Positions 17,675 to 24,979 of a DNA stretch of 48,724 nucleotides are shown piece by piece; within the stretch, counting starts at the first letter, position 1, and each line of letters starts with the position of its first letter. This DNA comes from an uncultured Halomonas sp. Its GTDB lineage: Bacteria; Pseudomonadota; Gammaproteobacteria; Pseudomonadales; Halomonadaceae. The translations under genes and the position numbers were made by a program. Where the stretch lies: contig NZ_CAMPKE010000022.1 of NCBI RefSeq assembly GCF_946887195.1, forward strand, positions 1 to 48,724, written 5' to 3'. The notes beneath the pieces are model-generated. The model saw only the letters and a list, made by a program, of their open reading frames with translations, was not told where the DNA came from and did no database searches.

Positions 17675-18378
17675 GCGCGACGCCACTGCCGGGGAGAACA
17701 GCCGTGGTGGCCGCGAAACACACGCGAGAAGTGCGCCGCATCGCCGAATCCACACGCCAGTGCGATCTCGGTCAGCGAGGCCCTGCCATCCATCAACCGG
17801 CAGGCACGCGCCAGACGCCGCTCGACCAGCCAGGCATGCGGCGCCTGCCCGGTCAGGGCGCGAAACTGCCGCGCGAAGGACGCTTCGGCGAGATGACAGC
17901 AGGCGGCCATGTCACGAACGCGCCAAGGCTTGGCCAGATCGGCCTCGATGACCGACAGCAGCCGAATCATTTTCAGGCGCGGCGGTGCGACACGCCCGGT
18001 GTCGTTACCCAGCGCCTCGCTCAGCCATCCCGCCAGTGCAGGTGCATCGCACGCCGGCAACGCGCGGGCACGCGCCAGTAACCTCGCCGGCAAGCGCCGC
18101 GGCAGGCGAGTGATCAGCGCCTCCAGTTCCAGCGCCTCGCACCACGCCACCGGCAGATCCAGCGCCAGGCAATCGTTGTCCTGCAAGGCCAGATAATGGT
18201 GTCGATCGCCGGCCACAATCGGTGCCAATACTCCCGCTACCACGCGCACGCCATGCCCGGCCACTTCCAGTTCGACACTCCCGTCGAGCCCGAGCAGCAG
18301 TTGATGGAAATCGTGACGATCGGTGAGCACGCGATGTGGATAAGCGCGCGCTTCGACGACGGGGCTGGCGTCAGCCAT
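17635..18378 (-). CDS. AraC family transcriptional regulator
   Basis: 247 aa. N-terminal cupin-like sensing domain (residues about 10-90, with DRHDFHQLLLGLDG and GDRHHYLALQDNDCLALDLP) and C-terminal double helix-turn-helix (about 145-240, with ACCHLAEASFARQFRALTG and ALACGFGDAAHFSRVFRGHHG). It belongs to the short AraC group with an N-terminal ligand pocket. It may control the overlapping convergent AEC gene, but no direct evidence is seen. Confidence 0.87.
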   Translation of the reverse strand: MADASPVVEARAYPHRVLTDRHDFHQLLLGLDGSVELEVAGHGVRVVAGVLAPIVAGDRHHYLALQDNDCLALDLPVAWCEALELEALITRLPRRLPARLLARARALPACDAPALAGWLSEALGNDTGRVAPPRLKMIRLLSVIEADLAKPWRVRDMAACCHLAEASFARQFRALTGQAPHAWLVERRLARACRLMDGRASLTEIALACGFGDAAHFSRVFRGHHGCSPRQWRRAHCKPANASNPAR

Positions 18379-18478
18379 CGCTACCTGCCTGAGTCATTGA
18401 TGGAATCCCGCATACGATGCAGGCATACCAGTGTGCCACAGCCTGGCGCTGAATCGGCTAGGCCGGCTTGAATAACGC

Positions 18479-18510
18479 TTGACCTTGGGGCAGGGCATGG
18501 CTTTTAGCAT
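18479..18510 (+). promoter_or_regulatory. Candidate MerR/CueR-type promoter before the small ORF
   Basis: -35 TTGACC at 18479-18484, then 19-20 nt, then TTAGCA/TAGCAT. The region ACCTTGGGGCAGGGC followed by ATGGCTTTT loosely resembles the ACCTTnCC/GGnAAGGT dyad of CueR promoters but is degenerate. The downstream genes encode a small membrane protein and a DUF411 protein, a family often linked to copper. Confidence 0.45.
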
Positions 18511-18546
18511 CCGGGGTGGATACGCTCTTGAGAGGTAACCTGCGAG

Positions 18547-18684
18547 ATGATGAATTGCGACATGATGGGCGGCGCCATAGCATGGCTGATGCCGCTGGCG
18601 GGCATGGCGATACTGCTGCTGATCGGGCTCGGCATCGCCGCATCGATCAAGTATCTGTTGACCAGAACCCGCTGCGGCGCCTGA
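18547..18684 (+). CDS. Small single-pass membrane protein, 45 aa
   Basis: Begins MMNCDMMGGAIAWLMPLAGM, has one hydrophobic helix (about residues 10-35), and ends in the basic tail RTRCGA. AGAGG lies 11 nt upstream of the first ATG; a second ATG follows at once. It is Met-rich at the N terminus, like small membrane proteins often found beside copper or heavy-metal genes. The DUF411 gene starts 42 bp downstream, and a MerR-like promoter precedes it, so they probably form one operon. Function unknown. Confidence 0.7.
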   Translation: MMNCDMMGGAIAWLMPLAGMAILLLIGLGIAASIKYLLTRTRCGA

Positions 18685-18726
18685 AGCGGGCTGCGAATGA
18701 CGCTCGACGATATCGAGGAGAGGCAC

Positions 18727-19167
18727 ATGAAGCGAAAACTGACATCGGCCCTGAGTGCTGGCTTGTTGCTGCTGAGCCTATCACCGGCCCATGCCGACAC
18801 GAATGACACCGCGAAACTCTATAAGAACCCGAATTGCGTCTGCTGCGATAAGTATGCCGACTATCTCGAATCGAAGGGCATGGATATCGAGATCATCGAG
18901 AGCCCAGACCTCAACCAGGTGAAGGCGTCCGCGGATATTCCCCATGCGCTCTACGGCTGCCATACCCTGATGGTCGGCGATTACATCATCGAGGGCCATG
19001 TTCCCTTCGCCGCCGTCGATCGCCTGCTGACCGAACGGCCCGCTATCGATGGTATCGCGCTCGCCGGCATGCCGCAGGGCTCACCCGGCATGCCCGGCCC
19101 CAAGCAGGGTCCGTTCGAGGTCATGAGTTTCGACGACCAGGCCACAGCTCCGTACATGTCGATCTGA
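18727..19167 (+). CDS. DUF411 family periplasmic metal-binding protein
   Basis: 146 aa with a signal peptide (MKRKLTSALSAGLLLLSLSP then HA). DUF411 hallmarks: a thioredoxin-like start with KNPNCVCCDKY (residues about 33-43, CxCC) and YGCHTLMVGDYIIEGHVP (about 78-95). The cysteines and His form a plausible copper or other soft-metal site; such genes are found in copper and silver resistance clusters (sometimes called CopG). GAGGAGAGG precedes the ATG at 18727, supporting it over the longer in-frame start. The YqaA-like gene begins 7 bp after its stop. Confidence 0.88.
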   Translation: MKRKLTSALSAGLLLLSLSPAHADTNDTAKLYKNPNCVCCDKYADYLESKGMDIEIIESPDLNQVKASADIPHALYGCHTLMVGDYIIEGHVPFAAVDRLLTERPAIDGIALAGMPQGSPGMPGPKQGPFEVMSFDDQATAPYMSI

Positions 19168-19174
19168 TTGACCG

Positions 19175-19606
19175 ATGGGGGAACTGACCGGCTATCTTGG
19201 CCTTTTCGTGGCGGCATTGGGTGCCGCCACGCTGCTGCCTTTTCAATCGGAAGCCGTGCTGGTCGGGCTGCTGTTCAGCGATCAGCATCTGGTCTGGGTA
19301 TTGCTGCTGGTAGCGACCATTGGCAATACGCTGGGCTCGGCGATCAACTGGTTGCTGGGACTCTATTTCGAGCGCCTCCGGCACAAGCGCTGGTTCCCCG
19401 CGAGCGACGCCAAGCTCGCCAAGGCCCGGCGGGTTTATCACCGCTATGGCCGCTGGTCGCTATTGCTGAGTTGGGTGCCGTTCATCGGCGATCCGCTCAC
19501 CGTGATAGCGGGAATCATGCGCGAACCGTTCTGGAGCTTCCTGCCGATCGTCGCTCTGGCCAAGGGCGCGCGGTATATCGTTATTGCCGTGCCCTTCCTG
19601 CATTGA
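19175..19606 (+). CDS. YqaA family DedA-like membrane protein
   Basis: 143 aa with 3-4 membrane helices. The N-terminal half (AALGAATLLPFQSEAVLVGL) and the segment RYGRWSLLLSWVPFIGDPLTVIAGIMR match the small YqaA branch of the DedA/SNARE-associated fold, which includes lipid scramblase-like and envelope-maintenance proteins. It starts 7 nt after the DUF411 stop with no strong ribosome site, suggesting translational coupling. Its convergent neighbour is mntP. The exact role is unknown. Confidence 0.82.
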   Translation: MGELTGYLGLFVAALGAATLLPFQSEAVLVGLLFSDQHLVWVLLLVATIGNTLGSAINWLLGLYFERLRHKRWFPASDAKLAKARRVYHRYGRWSLLLSWVPFIGDPLTVIAGIMREPFWSFLPIVALAKGARYIVIAVPFLH

Positions 19607-19637
19607 TCGATTGCGCACCGCGCCACAAGCCGCGCTC

Positions 19638-20219
19638 TTAGAACACGCCGGCCTCATGCATGTGCGAATAGAAAATCGACGCGCCGATGCCCAACAGCAC
19701 CACGCCGCCCAGAATCTCGGCCCGGCGTCCCAATAGCGCGCCAAGCCGGGGACCGATCAGCAAGCCGGTGGTGCTGATGCAGAACGATACGACACCGACG
19801 ATCGCGACGGCGGTCCAGATATGCACCGCAATGAAGGCGAAGGTCACCCCGATCGCCAATCCATCGATACTGGTACCGATGGCGGCAATCACCGTCTTCA
19901 GCCCGCCACTGTTGGTAGCGCCGGAGACTTGCGGTGCTTCGTCATCGCCGCCCACACCCTCGTAAATCATATGCCCGCCCACCGCGCCAAGCAGCAACAG
20001 GGCGATCCAGTGATCGATTCCGGTAATCAGTCCGGCGAAGCTCGAGCCCAGCAGCCAGCCTATCAGGACCATGCTGGCTTCGATGAAGCCGAACACGAAG
20101 CCCGAGCGGATCGCCATCCGAATGGTGACGGTTTGGGCGGCCGCGCCACGCGCGACGCTCACGGCGAAGGCATCGGCCGATAGGCCGAGCGCGACCAGGA
20201 AGTTCGATACAAGCGACAT
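19638..20219 (-). CDS. mntP: Manganese efflux pump MntP
   Basis: 193 aa with six predicted helices in two three-helix repeats. Both repeats carry acidic motifs of the family: LGLSADAFAVSVARG in TM1 and IGTSIDGLAIGVTF in TM4. It exports Mn2+ across the inner membrane. In E. coli mntP is controlled by MntR and a yybP-ykoY riboswitch; here only 61 bp separate it from the preceding CDF gene and I see no such riboswitch, so it may be co-transcribed with that gene. Confidence 0.93.
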   Translation of the reverse strand: MSLVSNFLVALGLSADAFAVSVARGAAAQTVTIRMAIRSGFVFGFIEASMVLIGWLLGSSFAGLITGIDHWIALLLLGAVGGHMIYEGVGGDDEAPQVSGATNSGGLKTVIAAIGTSIDGLAIGVTFAFIAVHIWTAVAIVGVVSFCISTTGLLIGPRLGALLGRRAEILGGVVLLGIGASIFYSHMHEAGVF

Positions 20220-20280
20220 TCAATCTGTCCAGCCAGGGATTACAGCGCGCATCATACCTGAAAAGGCGCCAGGTCGGCTG

Positions 20281-20925
20281 TCAGGCCCGATGCGGCGCCC
20301 CTCGATGGCGGCGCAACTCGGCCGCCGCCTGACGGGCGATCTGTAGCGCGGCGCTCAATGCCAAGCCGGCGAAAATCGCACCCACCGCCAGGTCGGGCCA
20401 AGCGCTACCGCTGCCGAACACACCCAGCGCGGCCAGCATGACGGCGCCATTGCCGATCACGTCGTTGCGGGTACATAACCAGACGCTGCGCATGTTGCTG
20501 TCGCCGTGACGGTAGCGCATCAACAAGCCCAATACGCCGAGATTGGCCAGTGCGGCGAGCAGGCCGATGGCACCCATGGTCGGCGGATGCGGCATGCTGC
20601 CGGTGACGAGGTTGTAAAGCGTGACACCGAGTATCCACACGCCGAATGCCGCCATCGTCAGTGCCTTGATCATCGATGCCCGCGCGCGCCAGGCAAGCCC
20701 CATGCCTAGCACACCCAGGCTGATGCCGTAGTTGGCCGCATCGCCGAGAAAGTCCATCGAATCGGCGAGCAGCGAGACCGAATCGGCCTTGAGGCCGGCA
20801 CCGATCTCGACCGCGAACATCACCACATTGACGGCCAGCGCGAACCACAGCGCCTTGCGATAGCCCGGCGGAATCGCCGTCCGACAATCGCTCGGTGTTT
20901 CACTCGCACAGCAGCGTGCACTCAT
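20281..20925 (-). CDS. Cation transporter (short CDF-type), MerR-controlled
   Basis: 214 aa. CDF-like membrane domain with site residues in SVSLLADSMDFLGDAANYG (TM2) and WLCTRNDVIGNG (TM5), but without the usual C-terminal cytoplasmic domain. The N terminus is Cys-rich (SARCCASETPSDC), possibly a metal handover site. The start at 20925 is preferred because GAGAG lies 8 nt upstream and the promoter's -10 at 20965-20960 would leave almost no leader for the alternative ATG at 20946. The gene lies downstream of the MerR gene in the same direction, with the operator between them. It probably exports a divalent metal such as Cd, Zn or Pb. Confidence 0.82.
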   Translation of the reverse strand: MSARCCASETPSDCRTAIPPGYRKALWFALAVNVVMFAVEIGAGLKADSVSLLADSMDFLGDAANYGISLGVLGMGLAWRARASMIKALTMAAFGVWILGVTLYNLVTGSMPHPPTMGAIGLLAALANLGVLGLLMRYRHGDSNMRSVWLCTRNDVIGNGAVMLAALGVFGSGSAWPDLAVGAIFAGLALSAALQIARQAAAELRRHRGAPHRA

Positions 20926-20959
20926 CGTATCGACTCTCGTTGCCATAGGAACAGGACGA

Positions 20960-20990
20960 ACGATAGAGGCTATAGCGGCTATAGGGTCAA
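20960..20990 (-). promoter_or_regulatory. MerR-type promoter/operator of the short CDF gene
   Basis: Minus strand: -35 TTGACC (20990-20985), 19-nt spacer, -10 TATCGT (20965-20960). The spacer holds CTATAG-CCG-CTATAG. The sequence GGGGCTTGACCCTATAG is shared exactly with the promoter at 15705-15735, so both CDF genes probably answer to one regulator, most simply the adjacent MerR protein. Confidence 0.82.
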
Positions 20991-21030
20991 GCCCCGTCGT
21001 CTCGGCAGGGTGAGCGTTGCCGACCTGCAA

Positions 21031-21435
21031 TCAATGGCGTATTTCGTCGGCGCTGATGCCCGTCAGGATTCCGCAGTCGGCGGCTTCATGCACGCCATGG
21101 CAGCGCATTCGCAGGGCGACGAGCTGCTTCTCCAGGGCCTGGAGTGATTCTATCTGCGCCTGTACGTGGGATATGCGGTCATCGAGCATGCTATTGACCG
21201 CCGTACAGGGCTGGTGCGGCTCGTCCAGATAGCCTTGCAGTTCACGAATCTCCGTCAACGACAGGTTCAGAAGGCGGCAGCGGCGCACGAACGCGAGCCG
21301 CTCGCCATGCTGCTCCGTGTAGGCGCGATAGCCGTTTCCCCGGCGCTCGGGCGCCGCCAGCAAGCCTTTTCGCTCATAGAAGCGAATCGTCTGCACGCTG
21401 ACACCGGTCAACTCCGCTAACTGGCCAATACGCAT
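21031..21435 (-). CDS. MerR family regulator, CadR/PbrR-like
   Basis: 134 aa. N-terminal winged helix (MRIGQLAELTGVSVQTIRFYERKGLL) and long dimerisation helix. Cysteines are in HQPCTAVN (about residue 77), RMRCHG (about 111) and ADCGILTG (about 120); this three-cysteine layout matches Cd/Pb-sensing CadR/PbrR rather than CueR or ZntR. GGAGG precedes the ATG. It should bind the CTATAG-N3-CTATAG dyads at 20960-20990 and 15705-15735. Unlike most such loci it is in tandem with its neighbouring target, not divergent. Confidence 0.88.
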   Translation of the reverse strand: MRIGQLAELTGVSVQTIRFYERKGLLAAPERRGNGYRAYTEQHGERLAFVRRCRLLNLSLTEIRELQGYLDEPHQPCTAVNSMLDDRISHVQAQIESLQALEKQLVALRMRCHGVHEAADCGILTGISADEIRH

Positions 21436-21476
21436 TTCGCCCCCTCCATTTCGATGCTTCGTTGGTGACTACGACA

Positions 21477-22913
21477 CTACTCCGAAGCCAGAGTTTGCCG
21501 ATCCACGCCAATCGACGCCCGCGCATTCCAGGTGAGGCTCGCCTCCAGCCCGCATGGCTGTCGATTTTTCAGTGTCAATCGCGCCTGCTGCCGGCTTGCC
21601 AGCTCGACGACGATGGACAGCCCCAGGCCGCTGCCGGTGGTGCGCTGATCCGCCGCCCGCCGAAAGCGCTCGGTGACCTTGCCGAGCAACTCGTCGGGAA
21701 TCCCCGGGCCGGTGTCGCGAACCACCAGTTGCGGCGAGCCGCCCTGCTTGCGGAGTTCGACCTCGATACTGCCGCCCTCGGGCGTGTAGCGCAGTGCATT
21801 GTCGAGCAGGTTGCGCAATAGGATGCCCATTTCCACCGGGTCGGCGCGTACATCCAGGCGAGTCAGCCCTTTCAATACCAGATGCTGTTGGCGCGCATGG
21901 GCCAGTGGCCAGAGATCCGCCGCCAGTTCGACGACGATGGAGTAGACATTGACCGGCGCGACAGGCGCGGCGCTGGAGCGATCCAAGCGCGCCAGTACCA
22001 GCAACTGCTCGACGACACGCTGCAGCCGCTCCACCCCGATATAGGCCTTCTTCAGGGCGTGCTCCTCACCCGCCCGGGCGTTGTCCAGATGAATCCGCAG
22101 GGCGGCCAATGGCGTGCGTAACTCGTGGGCGGCATCCGCGGTGAAGCGCCGCTCGCGCTCCAGCGTCTCTTCCAGCCTGGCGATGAAATCGTTCAGCGAT
22201 TGGCGCAGGCCGTCGAGCTCGCGGGGCACCCGGGTCTCGATCTGGCGCAAATCGCCGGCGTCTCGCCCCTCGACCTGGCTGGACAAGGCACCGATGGGTG
22301 CCAGCCCACGGCGAATGATACGCGCCATCAACCACAGCAACAGCGGCAGCAGAATCAACATCGGCAGCAGGTTGTTCAGTGTCACCCGCTCGACGATCTC
22401 CTCCAGGAAGGTGCGGCGCACACCCATCTGGATCCAGGTATCGCTGGCGGCATCGAACATGCTGAAGACACGCCACTGCTGATCATCGTAGCTGAGCCAG
22501 CGATAACCCTCTTCGCGCGGTGCGGGGAACGGACCTTCATCGTTCCACTGGGCGCCGAGCAGGCGTGGTGTACCGTCGGCATTCCAGAAACCGATCGTCA
22601 GCTTGCGCTCCTCTTCGTGGAAGAGCTCCCCCTGCGCTTTGCCCGGCGCCACCCAATCGGCGCCTTCATCGCTGTACAGGCGTGCGGCACTCTCGGGCTG
22701 CTGAAGACGCTCGGTAATGCGCCGATACACCTCGACAGGCGTATCCCGCGTGATCAGGCCAGCGACGATACGGCTTTGCAGGCTGAGCTGGGCATCGAGG
22801 ATTTCCTCCAACTCATGGTCGGTAATCAGGTACGCGGCGGTGACCGTAAGACCCGTGGCAATCGTCAGTATCAACGCCAGGGTACGTGCCAGATAACGGC
22901 GAATGGAGGTCAT
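21477..22913 (-). CDS. QseC/PmrB-like sensor histidine kinase
   Basis: 478 aa. TM1 at about residues 8-30, a periplasmic domain of about 150 residues, TM2 at about 182-205, HAMP, HisKA with the acceptor His in FTADAAHELRTPLAALRIHL (about residue 272), and HATPase with NLLDNALRYTPEGG, DTGPGIPDEL and GSGLGLSIV. The periplasmic domain length and the HELEEILDAQL start resemble QseC more than PmrB. The ATG overlaps the response regulator stop by 4 nt. The signal is unknown. Confidence 0.87.
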   Translation of the reverse strand: MTSIRRYLARTLALILTIATGLTVTAAYLITDHELEEILDAQLSLQSRIVAGLITRDTPVEVYRRITERLQQPESAARLYSDEGADWVAPGKAQGELFHEEERKLTIGFWNADGTPRLLGAQWNDEGPFPAPREEGYRWLSYDDQQWRVFSMFDAASDTWIQMGVRRTFLEEIVERVTLNNLLPMLILLPLLLWLMARIIRRGLAPIGALSSQVEGRDAGDLRQIETRVPRELDGLRQSLNDFIARLEETLERERRFTADAAHELRTPLAALRIHLDNARAGEEHALKKAYIGVERLQRVVEQLLVLARLDRSSAAPVAPVNVYSIVVELAADLWPLAHARQQHLVLKGLTRLDVRADPVEMGILLRNLLDNALRYTPEGGSIEVELRKQGGSPQLVVRDTGPGIPDELLGKVTERFRRAADQRTTGSGLGLSIVVELASRQQARLTLKNRQPCGLEASLTWNARASIGVDRQTLASE

Positions 22914-23572
22914 GTCGCGCCGCTGTCCAACCGGTAGCCGATACCGCGCACGGTGACGATCAGCGCCCGGTCAAGCTTCTTGCGCAAGTGATGCACATGC
23001 ACCTCCACCGCATTGGATTCCACCTCCTCGCCCCAGCCATAGAGCAGGCTTTCAAGGCGTGGCCGCGATAACACCTTGTCGGGATGCCCGGCCAGCTCCA
23101 GCAGCAGCGCATACTCACGTCGGCCCAGCTTGATCTCACTCCCCTGCCAGGTAACGACATGCCGGGCTTCATCGATACACAGCGCACCCAGCGTCAATAG
23201 CTGCGAGGCGCGTCCCTCGGCGCGGCGCGTCACCACACGCAGGCGTGCCACCAGTTCCTGCAGATCGAACGGCTTGAGCACGTAATCGTCGGCGCCGGCA
23301 TCGAGCCCCTTTATTCGATCCGTCACCGCATCGCGAGCCGTCAGGATGATTATCGGCAGGGTCGATTCGCGTCTGACGCGACTCAGCACCTGCATGCCAT
23401 CCACATCGGGCAGGCCCAGATCGAGAATCATCACCGAAAACGCTTCGCTCTCCACCGCGCCGATCGCCTCGAAGCCCTGCGTGAACCAATCGACCGTATA
23501 GCCTTCGCGCTCGAGCGCAATCTTGACGCCATCGCCCAGCAGCGGGTCATCCTCTATCAGCAGTACGCGCAT
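22910..23572 (-). CDS. QseB/PmrA-like OmpR-family response regulator
   Basis: 220 aa. Receiver with acceptor Asp51 (MILDLGLPDVDGM) and switch/Lys residues (TARDAV, LKPFD), then an OmpR-type winged helix (about 125-218, ending VRGIGYRLD). It partners the overlapping kinase gene. A perfect CTTAAG-N5-CTTAAG box lies 44 bp upstream of its ATG and a second one precedes the divergent GT9 gene, matching the PmrA/QseB recognition consensus, so autoregulation and control of the GT9 gene are likely. Confidence 0.88.
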   Translation of the reverse strand: MRVLLIEDDPLLGDGVKIALEREGYTVDWFTQGFEAIGAVESEAFSVMILDLGLPDVDGMQVLSRVRRESTLPIIILTARDAVTDRIKGLDAGADDYVLKPFDLQELVARLRVVTRRAEGRASQLLTLGALCIDEARHVVTWQGSEIKLGRREYALLLELAGHPDKVLSRPRLESLLYGWGEEVESNAVEVHVHHLRKKLDRALIVTVRGIGYRLDSGAT

Positions 23573-23615
23573 GATGCCCTCTCATTGGCCTGGCCCGGCA
23601 TTGTCACGCACCACG

Positions 23616-23632
23616 CTTAAGCTTTCCTTAAG
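23616..23632. promoter_or_regulatory. PmrA/QseB-type box 1
   Basis: CTTAAG-CTTTC-CTTAAG: a perfect match to the PmrA-box consensus (YTTAAK-N5-YTTAAK). Located 44-60 bp upstream of the response regulator ATG, consistent with autoregulation. Confidence 0.75.
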
Positions 23633-23712
23633 CAACCGCGCTCGACAGCCGGCAAGGAGCGATGAAACACGACGGAGCGCGCTCGAGAGCGGCCGGGCGG
23701 AACATTCGCAAC

Positions 23713-23729
23713 CTTAAGATTACGTTAAG
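23713..23729. promoter_or_regulatory. PmrA/QseB-type box 2
   Basis: CTTAAG-ATTAC-GTTAAG, differing from box 1 by one base in the half-sites. Located 77 bp upstream of the GT9 gene start at 23806 and about 80 bp from box 1. Confidence 0.7.
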
Positions 23730-23805
23730 TTCCCGATTTCAGACTACAGCGACCAGCCTCAACGGGCCTGGGTATACCCTTCATACCGGCCGGAGTGTCG
23801 TCATC

Positions 23806-24951
23806 ATGTCGCTGCTAACCCGCATACGGACCAATACGGTACTCAAGAAGATTGCCCAGCGCGTCGAAAAAAAGCTCAAGCGCTGGCTGACGGCGCTGCT
23901 GTGGAAATTCCTGGATCAACCGAAACCGACCGATGCCGGTAGCCTCGACGGTATCGAAAGCATCCTTCTGATTCGGCCGAATTACCGCCTGGGCAACGCG
24001 CTGATCGGCGCGCCGGCGATCGCCGCGTTTCGCAAGCGCTTTCCATCGGCACGCATCGATTTTCTCGCCACGGACACCACCCTGGCCCTGTTCGAGAATC
24101 AGCCGGTCGATCGTTTCTTTACGCTGTCGCGAAGAGCCATTGCTCGGCCCTGGCTGTTCGTTGCCCTGCTGAAGCGCCTGCGCGGTGAAAAATACGACCT
24201 GGCGGTGCAGATCGGCTCGGGCTCGTTGACCGGTTGCCTGTTCGCCCGGCTGATCGATGCGCGCTACAGCATGGGCATGGGGCGCAATGGGCAGCGCTGG
24301 TTCGATGTCGAGGTCAGCGGCAAACACCGGCATGCCTATGACACGCCCCTCGTTCTCGCTCGCGCGCTCAATGTGCCGTGCCGCAACCGGCCATTGCTTT
24401 GCCTGACTCCCAGCGAGCGCAACAAGGCATTGGCGCTGCTTGGGCAACATTCGATAGCGACTGGTGCGAATGGCGATGCGGCGCCCTTCGTCGGCGTGTT
24501 CGTCGGCGGCCATCTGGATAAACGCTGCTCTCTGGCTTTCTGGCTGGAGGTGCTGCGCACGCTGGATTCAGCGGGAGTCCGCCACCTGGTTTTTCTCGGC
24601 CCGGAGGAAAGAAGGCTCGCGCCGGCACTGCAGGGCCAACTCGCCGCATCGAGTCATGGCGCACTGTGCCATCCCAGGCCGCTGCGCGAGTTCGCCGCCA
24701 TGCTGGCGCACGCCACGCTCCTCGTGACCCCCGATTCAGGCCCCATGCACCTGGCCGCAGCCCTGGACGTGCCCGCCATCACCATCATGCAAACGAAGAA
24801 ATCCGCGAAATTCGCACCCCGCGAAACTCTCGATATCACGCTCTGGAAACCCAGTGCCGAGCAAGTACTCCTCGCCATCGAGGAGACCCGGATGCGTCTC
24901 CATGAGCGCGACTTTGCGGCTCAAGCGCTGCCCAGGCTGGCCATGGGTTAG
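23806..24951 (+). CDS. Glycosyltransferase family 9 (heptosyltransferase-like)
   Basis: 381 aa. It has a GT-B fold of the ADP-heptose transferase type: SILLIRPNYRLGNALIGAPA at about residue 50 (acceptor-side N-terminal motif) and VTPDSGPMHLAAALDVPAI at about residue 308 (nucleotide-sugar binding motif with the D-x-GPMHLA signature). It probably adds a sugar to the lipopolysaccharide core on the cytoplasmic face. The start at 23806 is chosen from family length and a GGAG upstream; the in-frame extension runs through the regulatory box at 23713-23729. It is isolated from other LPS genes, so PmrA/QseB-type control would suggest envelope remodelling. Confidence 0.85.
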   Translation: MSLLTRIRTNTVLKKIAQRVEKKLKRWLTALLWKFLDQPKPTDAGSLDGIESILLIRPNYRLGNALIGAPAIAAFRKRFPSARIDFLATDTTLALFENQPVDRFFTLSRRAIARPWLFVALLKRLRGEKYDLAVQIGSGSLTGCLFARLIDARYSMGMGRNGQRWFDVEVSGKHRHAYDTPLVLARALNVPCRNRPLLCLTPSERNKALALLGQHSIATGANGDAAPFVGVFVGGHLDKRCSLAFWLEVLRTLDSAGVRHLVFLGPEERRLAPALQGQLAASSHGALCHPRPLREFAAMLAHATLLVTPDSGPMHLAAALDVPAITIMQTKKSAKFAPRETLDITLWKPSAEQVLLAIEETRMRLHERDFAAQALPRLAMG

Positions 24952-24979
24952 CCCGACTCCAGCGCAGCTAGCCTACCGG

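Noticed and set aside
20220..20280. yybP-ykoY manganese riboswitch before mntP
   Set aside because: Only 61 bp are available before the previous gene's stop, and the conserved riboswitch blocks are absent.
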